Of a stretch of 64,000 nt of DNA, positions 35,497 through 44,569 are shown one piece after another. This DNA comes from Virgibacillus sp. SK37 (GTDB lineage Bacteria; Bacillota; Bacilli; Bacillales; Amphibacillaceae). The notes beneath the pieces are model-generated. The model made no database searches. It had not been told where the DNA came from and saw only the letters and a program-made list of their open reading frames with translations. The stretch's first letter is position 1, and each line of letters begins with the position of its first letter. The position numbers and the translations under genes are program-made. The stretch covers positions 372,001 to 436,000 of the forward strand of contig NZ_CP007161.1 of NCBI RefSeq assembly GCF_000725285.1, in the 5' to 3' direction.

Positions 35497-35569
35497 TGGA
35501 GCATAGCGGGCTCGAACCGCTGACCTCTTGTCTGCCAGACAAGCGCTCTCCCAGCTGAGCTAATGCCCC
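35497..35569 (-). tRNA. tRNA-Ala, anticodon GGC
   Basis: 73 bases folding as a cloverleaf: acceptor GGGGCAT/ATGCTCC with one G-U pair, D arm TAGCTCAGCTGGGAGAGC, anticodon stem CTTGT/ACAAG with loop CTGGCAG, and T arm AGCGG-TTCGAGC-CCGCT. Anticodon GGC reads GCC/GCU alanine codons. Discriminator A; CCA is not encoded. It is a lone tRNA with its own terminator. Confidence 0.96.
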
Positions 35570-35687
35570 GAGTACATTAAAGATTATATACGTATTTGAA
35601 TAAGTTTTCAAGTATTAATAACAATTTTAAAGTCTTCTAATATCTTATAGTTGTGTATTATAATTGAAAGAAAGGAGGTAAGAGAAT

Positions 35688-36011
35688 ATGCCTACAGAAG
35701 ACGATCGCTTATTTTCCATGCTCATCTATGTTTTGAGTTTTCCGTTTCCTGTATTGGGTCCTTTACTCATATGGTTGTTCAAAAGGGAAGAATCTGAATT
35801 TGTCGATTATCATGGAAAAGAATACTTTAACTTCCTAGTCTCTTTTACTATTTATGGTATTATTAGCGGGATATTAGTTTTGATTCTAATTGGTATTCTG
35901 ATGTTAATTATACTCGGAATAATTGTGTTTATCCTTACTATTGTTGCAGCTGTAAAAGCCTATCAGGGAGAAAGATATAGGTTTCCGTTGACCATTCATT
36001 TTATAAAATAG
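35688..36011 (+). CDS. DUF4870 (Tic20-like) membrane protein
   Basis: 107 residues with three hydrophobic helices. The family pattern is an acidic/polar start (PTEDDRLFSMLIYVLSFPFP), FVDYHGKEYFNFLVSFTIYG in the middle and VAAVKAYQGERYRFPLTI at the end. AAAGGAGG precedes the ATG. Function of DUF4870 proteins is unknown. The gene stands alone between a tRNA and yhdT-panF. Confidence 0.88.
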   Translation: MPTEDDRLFSMLIYVLSFPFPVLGPLLIWLFKREESEFVDYHGKEYFNFLVSFTIYGIISGILVLILIGILMLIILGIIVFILTIVAAVKAYQGERYRFPLTIHFIK

Positions 36012-36097
36012 AGGAGAGCCGTGTTGGTTCTCTTTTTTCTTTGCCTCATTTACGTTATATTTATATTAATTTATTTATTATATAAGGAGAGTTAGCC

Positions 36098-36364
36098 GTG
36101 CGAGAAAAAGAGGATCCATTTAAGGTTGCTCATAGAGAAGCATTAATAGGAGTAGGCTTGGTTATTTTTAACTTTATCTGGTGGTATGGCTTTGCCTATG
36201 GCATGGGAAGTAAAGAGCCGGAAGAATACACGTATGTATTTGGGTTACCTGCCTGGTTTTTTTACAGCTGTGTTGTTGGGTTCATCGTTATGGCTGTATT
36301 AGTCACGGTAGTTGTGAAAAAGTTTTTTGTAGAGATCCCATTTGAAGAGGAGCAGGAGAAATGA
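36098..36364 (+). CDS. yhdT: YhdT family membrane protein, partner of PanF
   Basis: 88 residues, two hydrophobic helices with FNFIWWYGFAYGMGSKEPEE between them, typical of the small YhdT family. These genes regularly precede panF. The start codon is GTG after AAGGAGAG. It overlaps panF by four bases (ATGA), so the two are translationally coupled. Presumed accessory to pantothenate uptake; mechanism unknown. Confidence 0.9.
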   Translation: MREKEDPFKVAHREALIGVGLVIFNFIWWYGFAYGMGSKEPEEYTYVFGLPAWFFYSCVVGFIVMAVLVTVVVKKFFVEIPFEEEQEK

Positions 36365-37797
36365 ATTGGCAAGCACTCATACCATTAATTGGAATTCTAT
36401 TAATCATTTTCGCTGCTGGAGTTTGGGCAGGTAGATCACTCCGTTCATCCACTTCCTTTCTTCAAGATTACTTTCTTGGGGGGAGAAGTATGGGCGGCTT
36501 TCTACTTGCTATGACAATGACCGCTACATATGGAAGTGCGAGCAGTTTTATCGGTGGACCTGGAACTGCCTATACCCAAGGGCTTGGATGGGTCCTATTA
36601 GCGATGACTCAAGTGGCAACCGGATATTTTGTACTTATGATTCTTGGCAAGAAGTTTGCTGTTGTCACACGGCGGTATAACGCTTTAACCTTGGTTGACT
36701 TTCTCAAAGAAAGGTACCAATCCAAGTGGGTAGTTCTGCTTTCTGCTATTAGCATTATTATTTTTTTATTTTCAGCGATGGCTGCACAATGGATTGGTGG
36801 AGCAAGGTTAATCGAGTCGCTGACAGGAATTAGCTACATAAATGCACTATTTATTTTTGCCTTATCTGTACTAATTTACGTCACTATTGGCGGGTTTCGT
36901 GCTGTTGCTTTAACGGATGCTATTCAGGGAAGTATTATGTTTGTTGGAACGTTGATTCTACTTGTAGCCGTCATTATAGCCGGTGGAGGGATTACCTCCA
37001 TCATCACAGATTTAAGAATGGAAAACCCAAACCTGATTACTCCTTTTGGGGCTGAGGGTACACTTACACCTGCATATGTTTCCTCTTTTTGGCTGCTGGT
37101 AGGAGTAGGGGTGGTAGCATTACCTCAAATAGCAGTGCGTGCAATGTCTTACAAAAATTCTCGTTCTATGCACCGTGCGATCATAATAGGTACAGTAGTG
37201 GTTGGTGTAATCATGCTAAACATGCACTTAATTGGCGTATTTGCCAGACCGATTTTGCCTGGAATAGAAGTAGGGGATAAAGTAATGCCTTTAATTGCTT
37301 TAGAGGTCATGCCTGCTTGGCTGGCAGGTATCGTTTTAGCGGCTCCCATGGCTGCAATAATGTCCACTGTTGATTCACTCTTATTGCTGGTTAGCTCTAC
37401 TTTAGTGAAGGATGTTTATCTTAATTATATCCAGCCGAATGCATCTAATGAGCGGGTGAAACGATTAAGTTTTGGAGTCACCGCGCTTTTAGGAATCTTT
37501 GTATTCATAATGGCTTTAGATCCTCCAAATTTAATCATCTGGTTAAACTTGTTTGCATTTGGTGGCTTGGAGGCTGCATTTATCTGGCCAATTGTAATGG
37601 GGTTATATTGGAAAAAGGGAAATAAATATGGGGCTTTGGCATCTATGGTTTCTGGTGTAGCACTATATATATTGTCAGATCAGTTTTTCCCCAAGCCATT
37701 TGGAATGCACTCCGTCGTATTGCCTGTATTCATCTCATTTGTATTTTATGTTGTGGTAAGTTTAGTGACGGAGCGAAAATTCTCTGCTAACTTATAG
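36361..37797 (+). CDS. panF: Sodium/pantothenate symporter
   Basis: SSS-family carrier importing pantothenate, the CoA precursor, with Na+. The 478 residues give about 13 helices. Family features: YFLGGRSMGGFLLAMTMTAT near 38-57, SSFIGGPGTAYTQGLGWVLL, the RYNALTLVDFLKERYQS loop, and IGGFRAVALTDAIQGSIMF (Na+ site region) near 178. These match PanF rather than proline or sugar SSS carriers, and the preceding yhdT supports it. Coupled to yhdT by a four-base overlap. Confidence 0.95.
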   Translation: MNWQALIPLIGILLIIFAAGVWAGRSLRSSTSFLQDYFLGGRSMGGFLLAMTMTATYGSASSFIGGPGTAYTQGLGWVLLAMTQVATGYFVLMILGKKFAVVTRRYNALTLVDFLKERYQSKWVVLLSAISIIIFLFSAMAAQWIGGARLIESLTGISYINALFIFALSVLIYVTIGGFRAVALTDAIQGSIMFVGTLILLVAVIIAGGGITSIITDLRMENPNLITPFGAEGTLTPAYVSSFWLLVGVGVVALPQIAVRAMSYKNSRSMHRAIIIGTVVVGVIMLNMHLIGVFARPILPGIEVGDKVMPLIALEVMPAWLAGIVLAAPMAAIMSTVDSLLLLVSSTLVKDVYLNYIQPNASNERVKRLSFGVTALLGIFVFIMALDPPNLIIWLNLFAFGGLEAAFIWPIVMGLYWKKGNKYGALASMVSGVALYILSDQFFPKPFGMHSVVLPVFISFVFYVVVSLVTERKFSANL

Positions 37798-37903
37798 AAA
37801 AATCAGTCTTTGGTCGGAGATAGAATACATCTGCAGCTACTTACAGCTTGATTATGACTGGTGTAAGGTAGAACTAACGAGGAAATGAGATGGAGTGATA
37901 AAA

Positions 37904-38923
37904 GTGGCCGATTTTATAAAAAACGCAAAAAATATTACGGAATATAGTGTTAGGACAGAACAGCGTACGATAAATATAAATAAATTGAATAAAATAATGA
38001 TTGAAACTGAAGAAGCGGGGATAGAGTTCAAAATACAAGACACACCCGGAGTAGAGATCGTGTTGGAAACGTATGAGGGTGGTCCGGAGTTAGCAACAAA
38101 TCTATGGGATGATCAGCTTGAAATAAAAGCAATTTCTACTAAGCCGTCCTTCCTGCTTCGAAGGAACCGAAATTGCAGGCTTCTTGTCTTCGTCTCTCCA
38201 GGTATAGCAGATAATTGGGAGCTTCTTACAAGCTCAGGAGATGTGCATCTTACTCAACTTCTGACAGATGTACTGAAATGTAGGACGAGTTCAGGAGAGA
38301 TTGTATGTCAGCAATTAGCTGCAAAAGAAACGCATCTAAAGACTTCTTCGGGAGATATTGCTTTCTCTGTATTGGAGAATCACCTCAATGCAACGGGTTC
38401 TGTTACTCCTTATGGCGATATTTACTTATCTACTAGCTCAGGAGATGTTATGTTAGAAAAAATTCAAGGAGAAAAATTAAGAATTAAAACATCATCTGGA
38501 GATATTCAACTTCATAATGTATTAGTGGATCAGGCTATATTACACACTTCATCCGGAGATATGACAGGAAGAAATATTGGTTTGGAAAAGTTGCTTTTCA
38601 CTTCATCTTCTGGAAATTTTTTGATTCAAGAGATTGCTGGTCAATTGCAAGGAACGACTAGCTCGGGTGATGTTGAAGTTACTATGGTAGCACAGGCCCC
38701 GTTAGATATTGGCGCAAGCAGTGGGGATATAAGGGTCGGTTTCCTAAGTTCTATTTTGGATGGGGCGATTAGAGTTGAAACAGGTAGCGGAGAAATTAAA
38801 AATAATATTGTAATGGATATAGAGAAACAAGACTCCCATTGTTTAGTAGGAAAAATAGGACAAGCATTAAACAATTACCAATTGAAAGCTAAATCAGGAG
38901 ATGTGCATATTTACGAGAAATAA
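37904..38923 (+). CDS. DUF4097 beta-strand repeat protein
   Basis: 339 residues. After an N-terminal beta region, about twelve repeats of a [TS]-SSG-[DE]-hydrophobic motif follow at roughly 20-residue steps (TSSGDVH, TSSGEIV, TSSGDIA, and so on to KSGDVH). Such repeats build a right-handed beta-solenoid. No signal peptide, membrane helix or sortase motif is present, so it is likely cytoplasmic or loosely membrane-associated. GTG 37904 is chosen because GGAG lies eight bases before; GTG 37895 touches that site. DUF4097 proteins are often linked to envelope stress (LiaG-like) functions, but no lia genes are here. Confidence 0.85.
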   Translation: MADFIKNAKNITEYSVRTEQRTININKLNKIMIETEEAGIEFKIQDTPGVEIVLETYEGGPELATNLWDDQLEIKAISTKPSFLLRRNRNCRLLVFVSPGIADNWELLTSSGDVHLTQLLTDVLKCRTSSGEIVCQQLAAKETHLKTSSGDIAFSVLENHLNATGSVTPYGDIYLSTSSGDVMLEKIQGEKLRIKTSSGDIQLHNVLVDQAILHTSSGDMTGRNIGLEKLLFTSSSGNFLIQEIAGQLQGTTSSGDVEVTMVAQAPLDIGASSGDIRVGFLSSILDGAIRVETGSGEIKNNIVMDIEKQDSHCLVGKIGQALNNYQLKAKSGDVHIYEK

Positions 38924-38962
38924 ATAAGACACGAGCCTATAGAAGGGCTCGTGTTTTATTAA
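38924..38962 (+). terminator. Intrinsic terminator of the DUF4097 gene
   Basis: ACACGAGCC ... GGCTCGTGT followed by TTTATT. Confidence 0.88.
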
Positions 38963-39092
38963 GATTCTAAAATGAATGTTGTGGTTATTCAGTGAGTCGA
39001 AAAATAGATAAACTACGAAGTAACTTGGTGTTTAAGTGTCAAAAATAATTTCGTTGCTGAAAAGTGCAGTGAAATAGTTGAAGAGGTTAGGC

Positions 39093-39224
39093 CCATTGAT
39101 TTCCGCTGCAGGGGGACGCTTTCCACCGGCATGGCCTCAGCCGCTTCCTCCGCTACGCTCCGTCCAGGGTCTTCGCCTCATGCTATTCCGGCAGGAGTCG
39201 CCCCCTTCCGCTACAATCAATTGG
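39093..39224. repeat. Bacillaceae intergenic hairpin repeat, copy 2
   Basis: Same orientation as copy 1 at 5253: TTTCCGCTGCAGGGGG, CATGGCCTCAGCCGC, CAGGGTCTTCGCCTC, CGGCAGGAGTCGCCCCC. The ends ATTGATTTCCGCT and CCGCTACAATCAAT are near-inverted. A spurious 62-codon frame crosses it. Confidence 0.7.
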
Positions 39225-39302
39225 TATGTGCTATTAATTAATTGGAAGTATTTAAGAATTGAATAAGTAGCTTTTATCTTTAATAGCTTTGAGATATACA
39301 CC

Positions 39303-39434
39303 TTAGCGAAGGGGATATATGGAGACTCCTGCGGGAAAAGCGAGATTAGCGAGACCCCGCAGAACGGAACGCTAGTGAAGTTCGAGGAGGCTCGCAGGCC
39401 GCCCGCGGAAAGCGGAATATTTCCCCGTAGCGGT
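39303..39434. repeat. Bacillaceae intergenic hairpin repeat, copy 3 (inverted)
   Basis: GGAGACTCCTGCGGGAAAAG, GAGACCCCGCAGAACGGA, GAGGAGGCTCGCAGGCCGCC and GCGGAAAGCGGAATATTTCC, ending CCGTAGCGGTG. Its reverse complement aligns along its full length with copy 1. The 38963-39591 interval contains no gene besides copies 2 and 3. Confidence 0.75.
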
Positions 39435-39591
39435 GATTTACGCAGTCTCTATATTCTTAGTTAGGTCATAGTTTCCTCCAAATATGATTGAACAAAACAC
39501 GTTTGTATCCCAACACTTGCAGTGGACCAATATTTTTTAATGAACTCTTTATAAAAGCGATGACTAACTTCCCTGAAAAGAGCGCGGTTGT

Positions 39592-41589
39592 CTATGAGTT
39601 CTTATTCATCGCTAACTTGTTTTCCGCAAATTCGATAAAATAGTCTAAAGAAGACTCATTACTAAGCGATCCTTTATTCACTACTTGATCAATCCTTTTC
39701 CCCATTAATATTTTCTTCACCGGTATTTCCAACTTTTTACCATTTAAAGTTTTAGGTAAATCCTCCACTTCAAAAAATCCTGTTGGTACATGTCGAGGGG
39801 AGCATTGTGTACGAATTTGGTTTTTTAATTTCTTAATAACTTCTTCTGTCAAAGTATGTCCTTCTTTCATCACAACAAACAAAGGTGTAAACGAGTCCCC
39901 ATTTTCTTTAGGAATATCTACAATTAAACTATCGGAAATTTCTTCAACCTGATCCACAGCACGGTAAATTTCGCTTGTACCGATACGGATACCGCCCCGG
40001 TTAATGGTAGCATCTGAACGTCCGTAAATAACACAAGTCTCTCTATCTGTAATTTTTAAATAATCTCCATGGCACCAGATACCGGAATAAACATCGAAAT
40101 AACTATCTTTTAGACGTTCGCCATTTGTGTCTCCCCAAAAGTATATTGGCATTGATGGGAACGGTTCGGTCAACACTAGTTCTCCTACCTCATTAATTAA
40201 TGAATTGCCATTGTCATCATAGCTTTCAATTTTAGCACCAAGTCCACGGCATTGCAGTTCACCAGCATATACCGGCAAAATAGGGGCGCCAAGTATAAAT
40301 GCAGTACAAACATCTGTCCCGCCACTTGCTGATGCAATCCATAAATCACTTTTAATATTTTCATAGCACCATTGAAAGCCTTCAGGTGGAAGCGGAGAGC
40401 CGGTGGAGCTGATACACTTCAGATGACTTAGATCATAATCAGCACCTGGTTGTATTTCATCCTTCATACATGCAGTAATATAGCTGGCACTTGTACCGAA
40501 TACAGTCATTTTGGTTTCTTCAGCAAACTCCCAAAGCATGTTCTTGTCAGGAAAAGCAGGATTTCCATCATATAATAAGATAGTACTCCCTGTTAACAAT
40601 CCTCCAACAAGGAAGTTCCACATCATCCATCCTGTGGTGGTGTACCAAAAGAAGCGATCATTCTCTCCTAAATCAGCATGGAAAGTTAATGCTTTAAAGT
40701 GTTCAAGTAAAATCCCACCTTGACTCTGGACGATTGGTTTTGGTTTGCCGGTTGTGCCGGAAGAAAATAATATCCATAAAGGATCATTGAAGGGCACATG
40801 TACATAGTCTAATTTCTGGTTTGCTTGGTCATGGAGAGCGTTCTCCCATAAAGTAACATTTTTTAGTTGCGAAAAATTCTCGTTTCCGTTTAAGTATGGA
40901 ATTCCAATTGTTGCTTCTAGAGTAGGTAGTTCGGCTTGAATTTGTTCTACAACCTTGCTCCGGTCAAAAGGTTTTCCACCGTAACTATATCCATCTACTG
41001 TGAACATTACTTTGGGTTCAATTTGTTTAAAACGATCAATAACACTCTGTGTTCCAAAGTCAGGGGAGGCACTGGACCAGATTGCTCCGAGACTCGCTGT
41101 AGCAAGAAATGCAATAACAGATTCATAGATATTGGCTACATAGGCAACTACTCGGTCACCTTTTTTCACTCCTAATTCTTTTAATTTCGTTTGGATGGCC
41201 GCAGTTTGCTGATAAAGCTGTGCCCAAGTAATCTCCGCTGTTTCTCTAATTTCCGAACGGTGTATAATAGCAGCTTGATCGTCTTTTCTGTTTCTAAAGA
41301 TATGCTCTGTATAATTTATATTTGCTTCAGGAAACCATTTTGCCCCAGGCATTTGATGTGTTGATAGAATCTTTTTGTAGGGAGTCTGAGCTTGTATTTG
41401 AAAATATTCCCATTGTGATTTCCAAAATTCTTCTACTTCTGTAACAGACCATTGCCAAAGAGAGGAAAAATCATTAAATTTTTTTTCTTTATTATTTTTT
41501 AGCCAATGCATATATGCGTGTATATTGGAATTTTTTATTCGATCCTCTGTTGGCTCCCAAAGCAATGTTCCTTCCTCCACGTGTTTCAT
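39592..41589 (-). CDS. Acetoacetyl-CoA synthetase
   Basis: Adenylate-forming ligase joining acetoacetate to CoA, letting the cell use ketone bodies or PHB degradation products. The 665 residues match the AACS subfamily, with its N-terminal WQWSVTEVEEFWKSQWEYF. The adenylation core has the ATP loop ILFSSGTTGKPKPIVQSQGG near 265 and the GRSDATINRGGIRIGTSEIY hinge. The late catalytic Lys is in LPKTLNGKKLEIPVKKIL. Start ATG 41589 has GGGAGGG upstream; 35 extra codons upstream lack support. Monocistronic. Relatives of this length may also act on other short keto or fatty acids. Confidence 0.92.
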   Translation of the reverse strand: MKHVEEGTLLWEPTEDRIKNSNIHAYMHWLKNNKEKKFNDFSSLWQWSVTEVEEFWKSQWEYFQIQAQTPYKKILSTHQMPGAKWFPEANINYTEHIFRNRKDDQAAIIHRSEIRETAEITWAQLYQQTAAIQTKLKELGVKKGDRVVAYVANIYESVIAFLATASLGAIWSSASPDFGTQSVIDRFKQIEPKVMFTVDGYSYGGKPFDRSKVVEQIQAELPTLEATIGIPYLNGNENFSQLKNVTLWENALHDQANQKLDYVHVPFNDPLWILFSSGTTGKPKPIVQSQGGILLEHFKALTFHADLGENDRFFWYTTTGWMMWNFLVGGLLTGSTILLYDGNPAFPDKNMLWEFAEETKMTVFGTSASYITACMKDEIQPGADYDLSHLKCISSTGSPLPPEGFQWCYENIKSDLWIASASGGTDVCTAFILGAPILPVYAGELQCRGLGAKIESYDDNGNSLINEVGELVLTEPFPSMPIYFWGDTNGERLKDSYFDVYSGIWCHGDYLKITDRETCVIYGRSDATINRGGIRIGTSEIYRAVDQVEEISDSLIVDIPKENGDSFTPLFVVMKEGHTLTEEVIKKLKNQIRTQCSPRHVPTGFFEVEDLPKTLNGKKLEIPVKKILMGKRIDQVVNKGSLSNESSLDYFIEFAENKLAMNKNS

Positions 41590-41715
41590 TATATCCCTCC
41601 CGTATGTGCTATTACTATTATATGAAACCGTTTTCCGCGTGTAAAGAGATGAACAGTTAAATAGCGGCTGGACATAAAATAGAACTCTTCTCAAGGAGAA
41701 AAGTTCTAAATATGA

Positions 41716-41973
41716 TTATCCGTTTGATCGCTTTTGATATTGCGCGAACTTCAAAAATGTATTTTCGTCCTCAATAAGCCCGCAGGAGCCACATTGAACT
41801 CGATAGGAGGGACCATTATAGCTCATATGGAAAACCTCCACATTTTCATTGGTATATTCCATCAGCACTTCTCCAGTTTGTGGATCCAACTTCACAGGCT
41901 TTGCCGTTTGTTCAATAATGTTAAATCTTGAACTATTTGTTTTGCAGTTAGGACAACGATAAGGTTCATTCAT
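41716..41973 (-). CDS. Small zinc-ribbon protein, 85 residues
   Basis: Two Cys pairs, [11 protein letters not shown] at the N-terminus and [10 protein letters not shown] near residue 66, frame a small beta domain and should bind one zinc. The middle reads [20 protein letters not shown] and [23 protein letters not shown] precedes ATG 41973, which is preferred to ATG 41988. No fuller identification is possible: similar ribbons occur in regulators, in nucleic-acid binding proteins and in uncharacterised Bacillaceae proteins. It lies upstream of and on the same strand as the acetoacetyl-CoA synthetase gene. Confidence 0.7.
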   Translation of the reverse strand: MNEPYRCPNCKTNSSRFNIIEQTAKPVKLDPQTGEVLMEYTNENVEVFHMSYNGPSYRVQCGSCGLIEDENTFLKFAQYQKRSNG

Positions 41974-42045
41974 AAAAAACACCTCCAAGGATAATACTTA
42001 TTTTGTGAAGAAACAGAAAAAAGATGTATGTAGAAGTAATTTTTG

Positions 42046-42071
42046 GTTTCAACTACTTGTATTTTGGGTAT
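42046..42071 (+). promoter_or_regulatory. Sigma-B-type promoter of opuD
   Basis: GTTTCA-N14-GGGTAT matches the general-stress consensus GTTTAA-N12-14-GGGTAT with one -35 mismatch, about 50 bases before the start codon. Confidence 0.6.
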
Positions 42072-42123
42072 ATAAATTGCTAGTGTAGGTATATGTACTT
42101 AAAAAAGTTATAGAGGTGAAGGG

Positions 42124-43614
42124 ATGAAGAATGTAAGCAGGGTCTTTTGGTATTCCATTTTGATATGTGCTGCCATTGTTGTATATGGCTCAGTAGCACC
42201 AAATCAATTGGAGACGTTTACGAGTGAAATCACAACAAGTATTTCAGTGAATTTTGGATGGTATTATTTACTTATTGTAATGCTCATGCTTGTTTTTTGT
42301 GTTTACTTAATTTTTTCTCGATATGGAAATATTCGACTTGGAAAAGAAGGGGAGAAGCCTGAATTTAGTTTACCGTCTTGGTTTGCTATGTTATTTAGTG
42401 CAGGAATGGGTATTGGGTTGGTCTTTTGGACAACGGCAGAGCCGATTTCCCATGCATTTACGAGCACGCCGGGAGCAGAACCGGGTTCGGATGCCGCAAT
42501 AAAGGAAGGATTAAAGTACTCCTTTTTTCATTGGGGTTTGCATGCATGGGCAGTATATGGTTTGGTTGCATTAGTGCTTGCCTATTTTAAATTCCATCGT
42601 GATTCTCCTGGTTTAATTAGCGCCACGTTAGTCCCTTTATTTGGGAAAAAGAGTATGCAGGGTACTGCAGGGAAGGTTATTGATACACTTGCTGTAGTGG
42701 CAACTGTTATTGGAGTAGCAGCTACACTTGGATTCGGTTCTGCCCAGATCTCTGGTGGTTTTGCTTTCTTGTTTGGTACTCCTGAAACATTCCCCGTACA
42801 ATTATTAATTATTGTAATTGCTACCATTTTGTTTATTATTTCCGCATGGTCTGGTATTGGAAGAGGTATCAGGTATTTAAGTAACACCAATATGGTAATT
42901 GCGATTATTTTATTGATTATGCTATTTATCGCTGGACCTACGCTTTATATCTTAAATATGTTTACAACAACGCTTGGAAGCTATGTGTCAGACTTTTTTG
43001 ATATGAGTTTACGTCTGGCTCCACTGAATAATGAAAATAGAGGCTGGATTAATAGCTGGACAATATTTTATTGGGCATGGTGGATATCCTGGGCACCGTT
43101 TGTTGGGGTATTCATTGCAAGAATATCTAGAGGAAGAACCGTTAAGGAATTTCTAATTGGGGTACTGCTGGTGCCAAGTATCATTTGCTTTATTTTCTTC
43201 TCGGTCTTCGGTGTATCTGCACTGAATCTTGAACAAAATGGAATAGCAAAAATCTCCGAATTAACGTTGGAGACATCTACGTTTGGTGTGCTGGCTGAAT
43301 ATCCATTAGGTTTTATTATGTCATTAATTACCATTGTTGTAGTAGCGATTTTCTTCGTTACCTCAGCTGATTCAGCGACCTTTGTATTAGGTATGCTAAG
43401 TACAGATGGTCTGCTTAATCCAGCCAATTCAGTTAAAATTATGTGGGGACTTGCACAGTCTGCTGTAGCAGCTATTATTGTTTATTTTGGAGGAACACAA
43501 GGACTACAAAACATGCTCATTATTGCAGCCTTGCCATTCTCCATCGTCATGCTGCTCATGGGGGCCTCTTTCTTTAAAGCGGTTAGGGAGGAAGCAGGTC
43601 CTCGCAGAAAATAA
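42124..43614 (+). CDS. opuD: Glycine betaine transporter, BCCT family (OpuD)
   Basis: Na+-coupled uptake of the osmoprotectant glycine betaine. The 496 residues give 12 helices. The conserved segment SWTIFYWAWWISWAPFVGVF, then IARISRGRTVKEF, carries the Trp box lining the trimethylammonium site; GMGIGLVFWTTAEPISH holds the Gly-rich TM3. It matches OpuD more closely than choline or carnitine carriers. AGAGGTGAAGGG precedes the ATG. A sigma-B-like promoter 50 bases upstream suggests stress induction. The C-terminal tail is short, so osmosensing by a long C-terminus as in BetP is not expected. Confidence 0.93.
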   Translation: MKNVSRVFWYSILICAAIVVYGSVAPNQLETFTSEITTSISVNFGWYYLLIVMLMLVFCVYLIFSRYGNIRLGKEGEKPEFSLPSWFAMLFSAGMGIGLVFWTTAEPISHAFTSTPGAEPGSDAAIKEGLKYSFFHWGLHAWAVYGLVALVLAYFKFHRDSPGLISATLVPLFGKKSMQGTAGKVIDTLAVVATVIGVAATLGFGSAQISGGFAFLFGTPETFPVQLLIIVIATILFIISAWSGIGRGIRYLSNTNMVIAIILLIMLFIAGPTLYILNMFTTTLGSYVSDFFDMSLRLAPLNNENRGWINSWTIFYWAWWISWAPFVGVFIARISRGRTVKEFLIGVLLVPSIICFIFFSVFGVSALNLEQNGIAKISELTLETSTFGVLAEYPLGFIMSLITIVVVAIFFVTSADSATFVLGMLSTDGLLNPANSVKIMWGLAQSAVAAIIVYFGGTQGLQNMLIIAALPFSIVMLLMGASFFKAVREEAGPRRK

Positions 43615-43671
43615 TTATCCAAAGTAATAACTAACAGAAATGAAGAAGATCTGTACAGAAAACGTTTGAAA

Positions 43672-43720
43672 AGGTATGGAGCTTATACGCAATGTTGCGA
43701 ACAAGCTCCATACTTTTTTT
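43672..43720 (+). terminator. Intrinsic terminator of opuD
   Basis: GTATGGAGCTT ... AAGCTCCATAC followed by T7. Confidence 0.93.
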
Positions 43721-43757
43721 CTGATACTTTATATTTTTACATAGACAAGAAAATCGC

Positions 43758-44207
43758 CTAATCTACTTTAAATAGTCGGCGTATTTTTTTCATGAAAGAC
43801 GGCTTAGCTGTGTCGTTATCTTTTCTTTTTTCTGCCACTTCTTCTTCAATAAAAATGTTTTCCTTTTCTACTGCATAATCATAGGCAAGAACAGCTCCAA
43901 TATCTGTATCTTCCTCCTCGTTCGTGACGGTAGTATATGAAATATTGTATTTGTCAGCAAGCGCTTTTTCTTCCTTTAAAAAGCGATGTGACACATGCCC
44001 ATTTATTAATAGTTCCGCATCTTTATTCTCCATCATGGCTTCTTCCAGTTTCTTTAGTCCCTTATCAGACATCACCTGTCCCTTTGTAAGAGCGAGCACA
44101 ATTCTCTCTCGGAGTGTGCCAAGATATTGCTTCCTTTCTGCTTCTTTTGGTCTTCTGGCACCGTACATACCTTCTGTCAAATAATCATCCACATCTTTTG
44201 GAGCCAT
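43758..44207 (-). CDS. yueI: YueI family protein (DUF1694)
   Basis: Cytoplasmic protein of 149 residues, of unknown function, conserved in Firmicutes. It shows the family opening DDYLTEGMYGARRPKEAERK and YLGTLRERIVLALTKGQVM, then a degenerate repeat of strand-helix elements and a charged C-terminal tail (PSFMKKIRRLFKVD). GAGG precedes the ATG. It stands alone between two terminators and is convergent with opuD. Confidence 0.88.
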   Translation of the reverse strand: MAPKDVDDYLTEGMYGARRPKEAERKQYLGTLRERIVLALTKGQVMSDKGLKKLEEAMMENKDAELLINGHVSHRFLKEEKALADKYNISYTTVTNEEEDTDIGAVLAYDYAVEKENIFIEEEVAEKRKDNDTAKPSFMKKIRRLFKVD

Positions 44208-44275
44208 ATTAAAACCTCACTTCCACCAAGTAAAATGTTCTTCTATGCTAAGTATACAAATAGTATAGCTTGAAG

Positions 44276-44310
44276 GCAAAAAAGCAATTCACCATAAGTG
44301 AATTGCTTTA
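44276..44310 (-). terminator. Terminator of yfhD
   Basis: AAAGCAATTCAC ... GTGAATTGCTTT followed by T3-6 on the minus strand. Confidence 0.88.
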
Positions 44311-44316
44311 AACAGT

Positions 44317-44487
44317 TTATTTCTTTTTAGCGCGTTTACTTGCAGCTCGGCTTCTTGCTTGTGCTTCTTTATCATTTTGATCTGCAAATTCTTCCGAAAA
44401 CTCTACATCAATTCCATCAGATAATTGATTTTTGGGTGTTTGTGCAAGAAAACTGTTCTTTGACTTTCTGTGCTCATCTCTTCCCAT
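44317..44487 (-). CDS. yfhD: YfhD family small protein
   Basis: 56 residues, very polar and probably disordered. It matches the family pattern MGRDEHRKSKN, SFLAQTPKNQLSDGIDVEFS, DQNDKEAQARSRAASKRAK. The start is ATG 44487 with GGGTGG upstream; a longer frame reaching back to 44673 runs into the neighbouring gene. YfhD proteins are found in spore formers, with no established role. It lies downstream of the AIM24-family gene on the same strand. Confidence 0.85.
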   Translation of the reverse strand: MGRDEHRKSKNSFLAQTPKNQLSDGIDVEFSEEFADQNDKEAQARSRAASKRAKKK

Positions 44488-44569
44488 AAGGACCACCCTT
44501 TCTATTATTAATGGTTCCTTTTTAGTATGTGTGAAAGGATAAAAACTCTGCATGGTAATTTTTAAGAAA

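Noticed and set aside
39078-39266. 62-codon frame across hairpin repeat copy 2
   Set aside because: It lies in a non-coding repeat with inverted ends; the other copies do not keep a frame.
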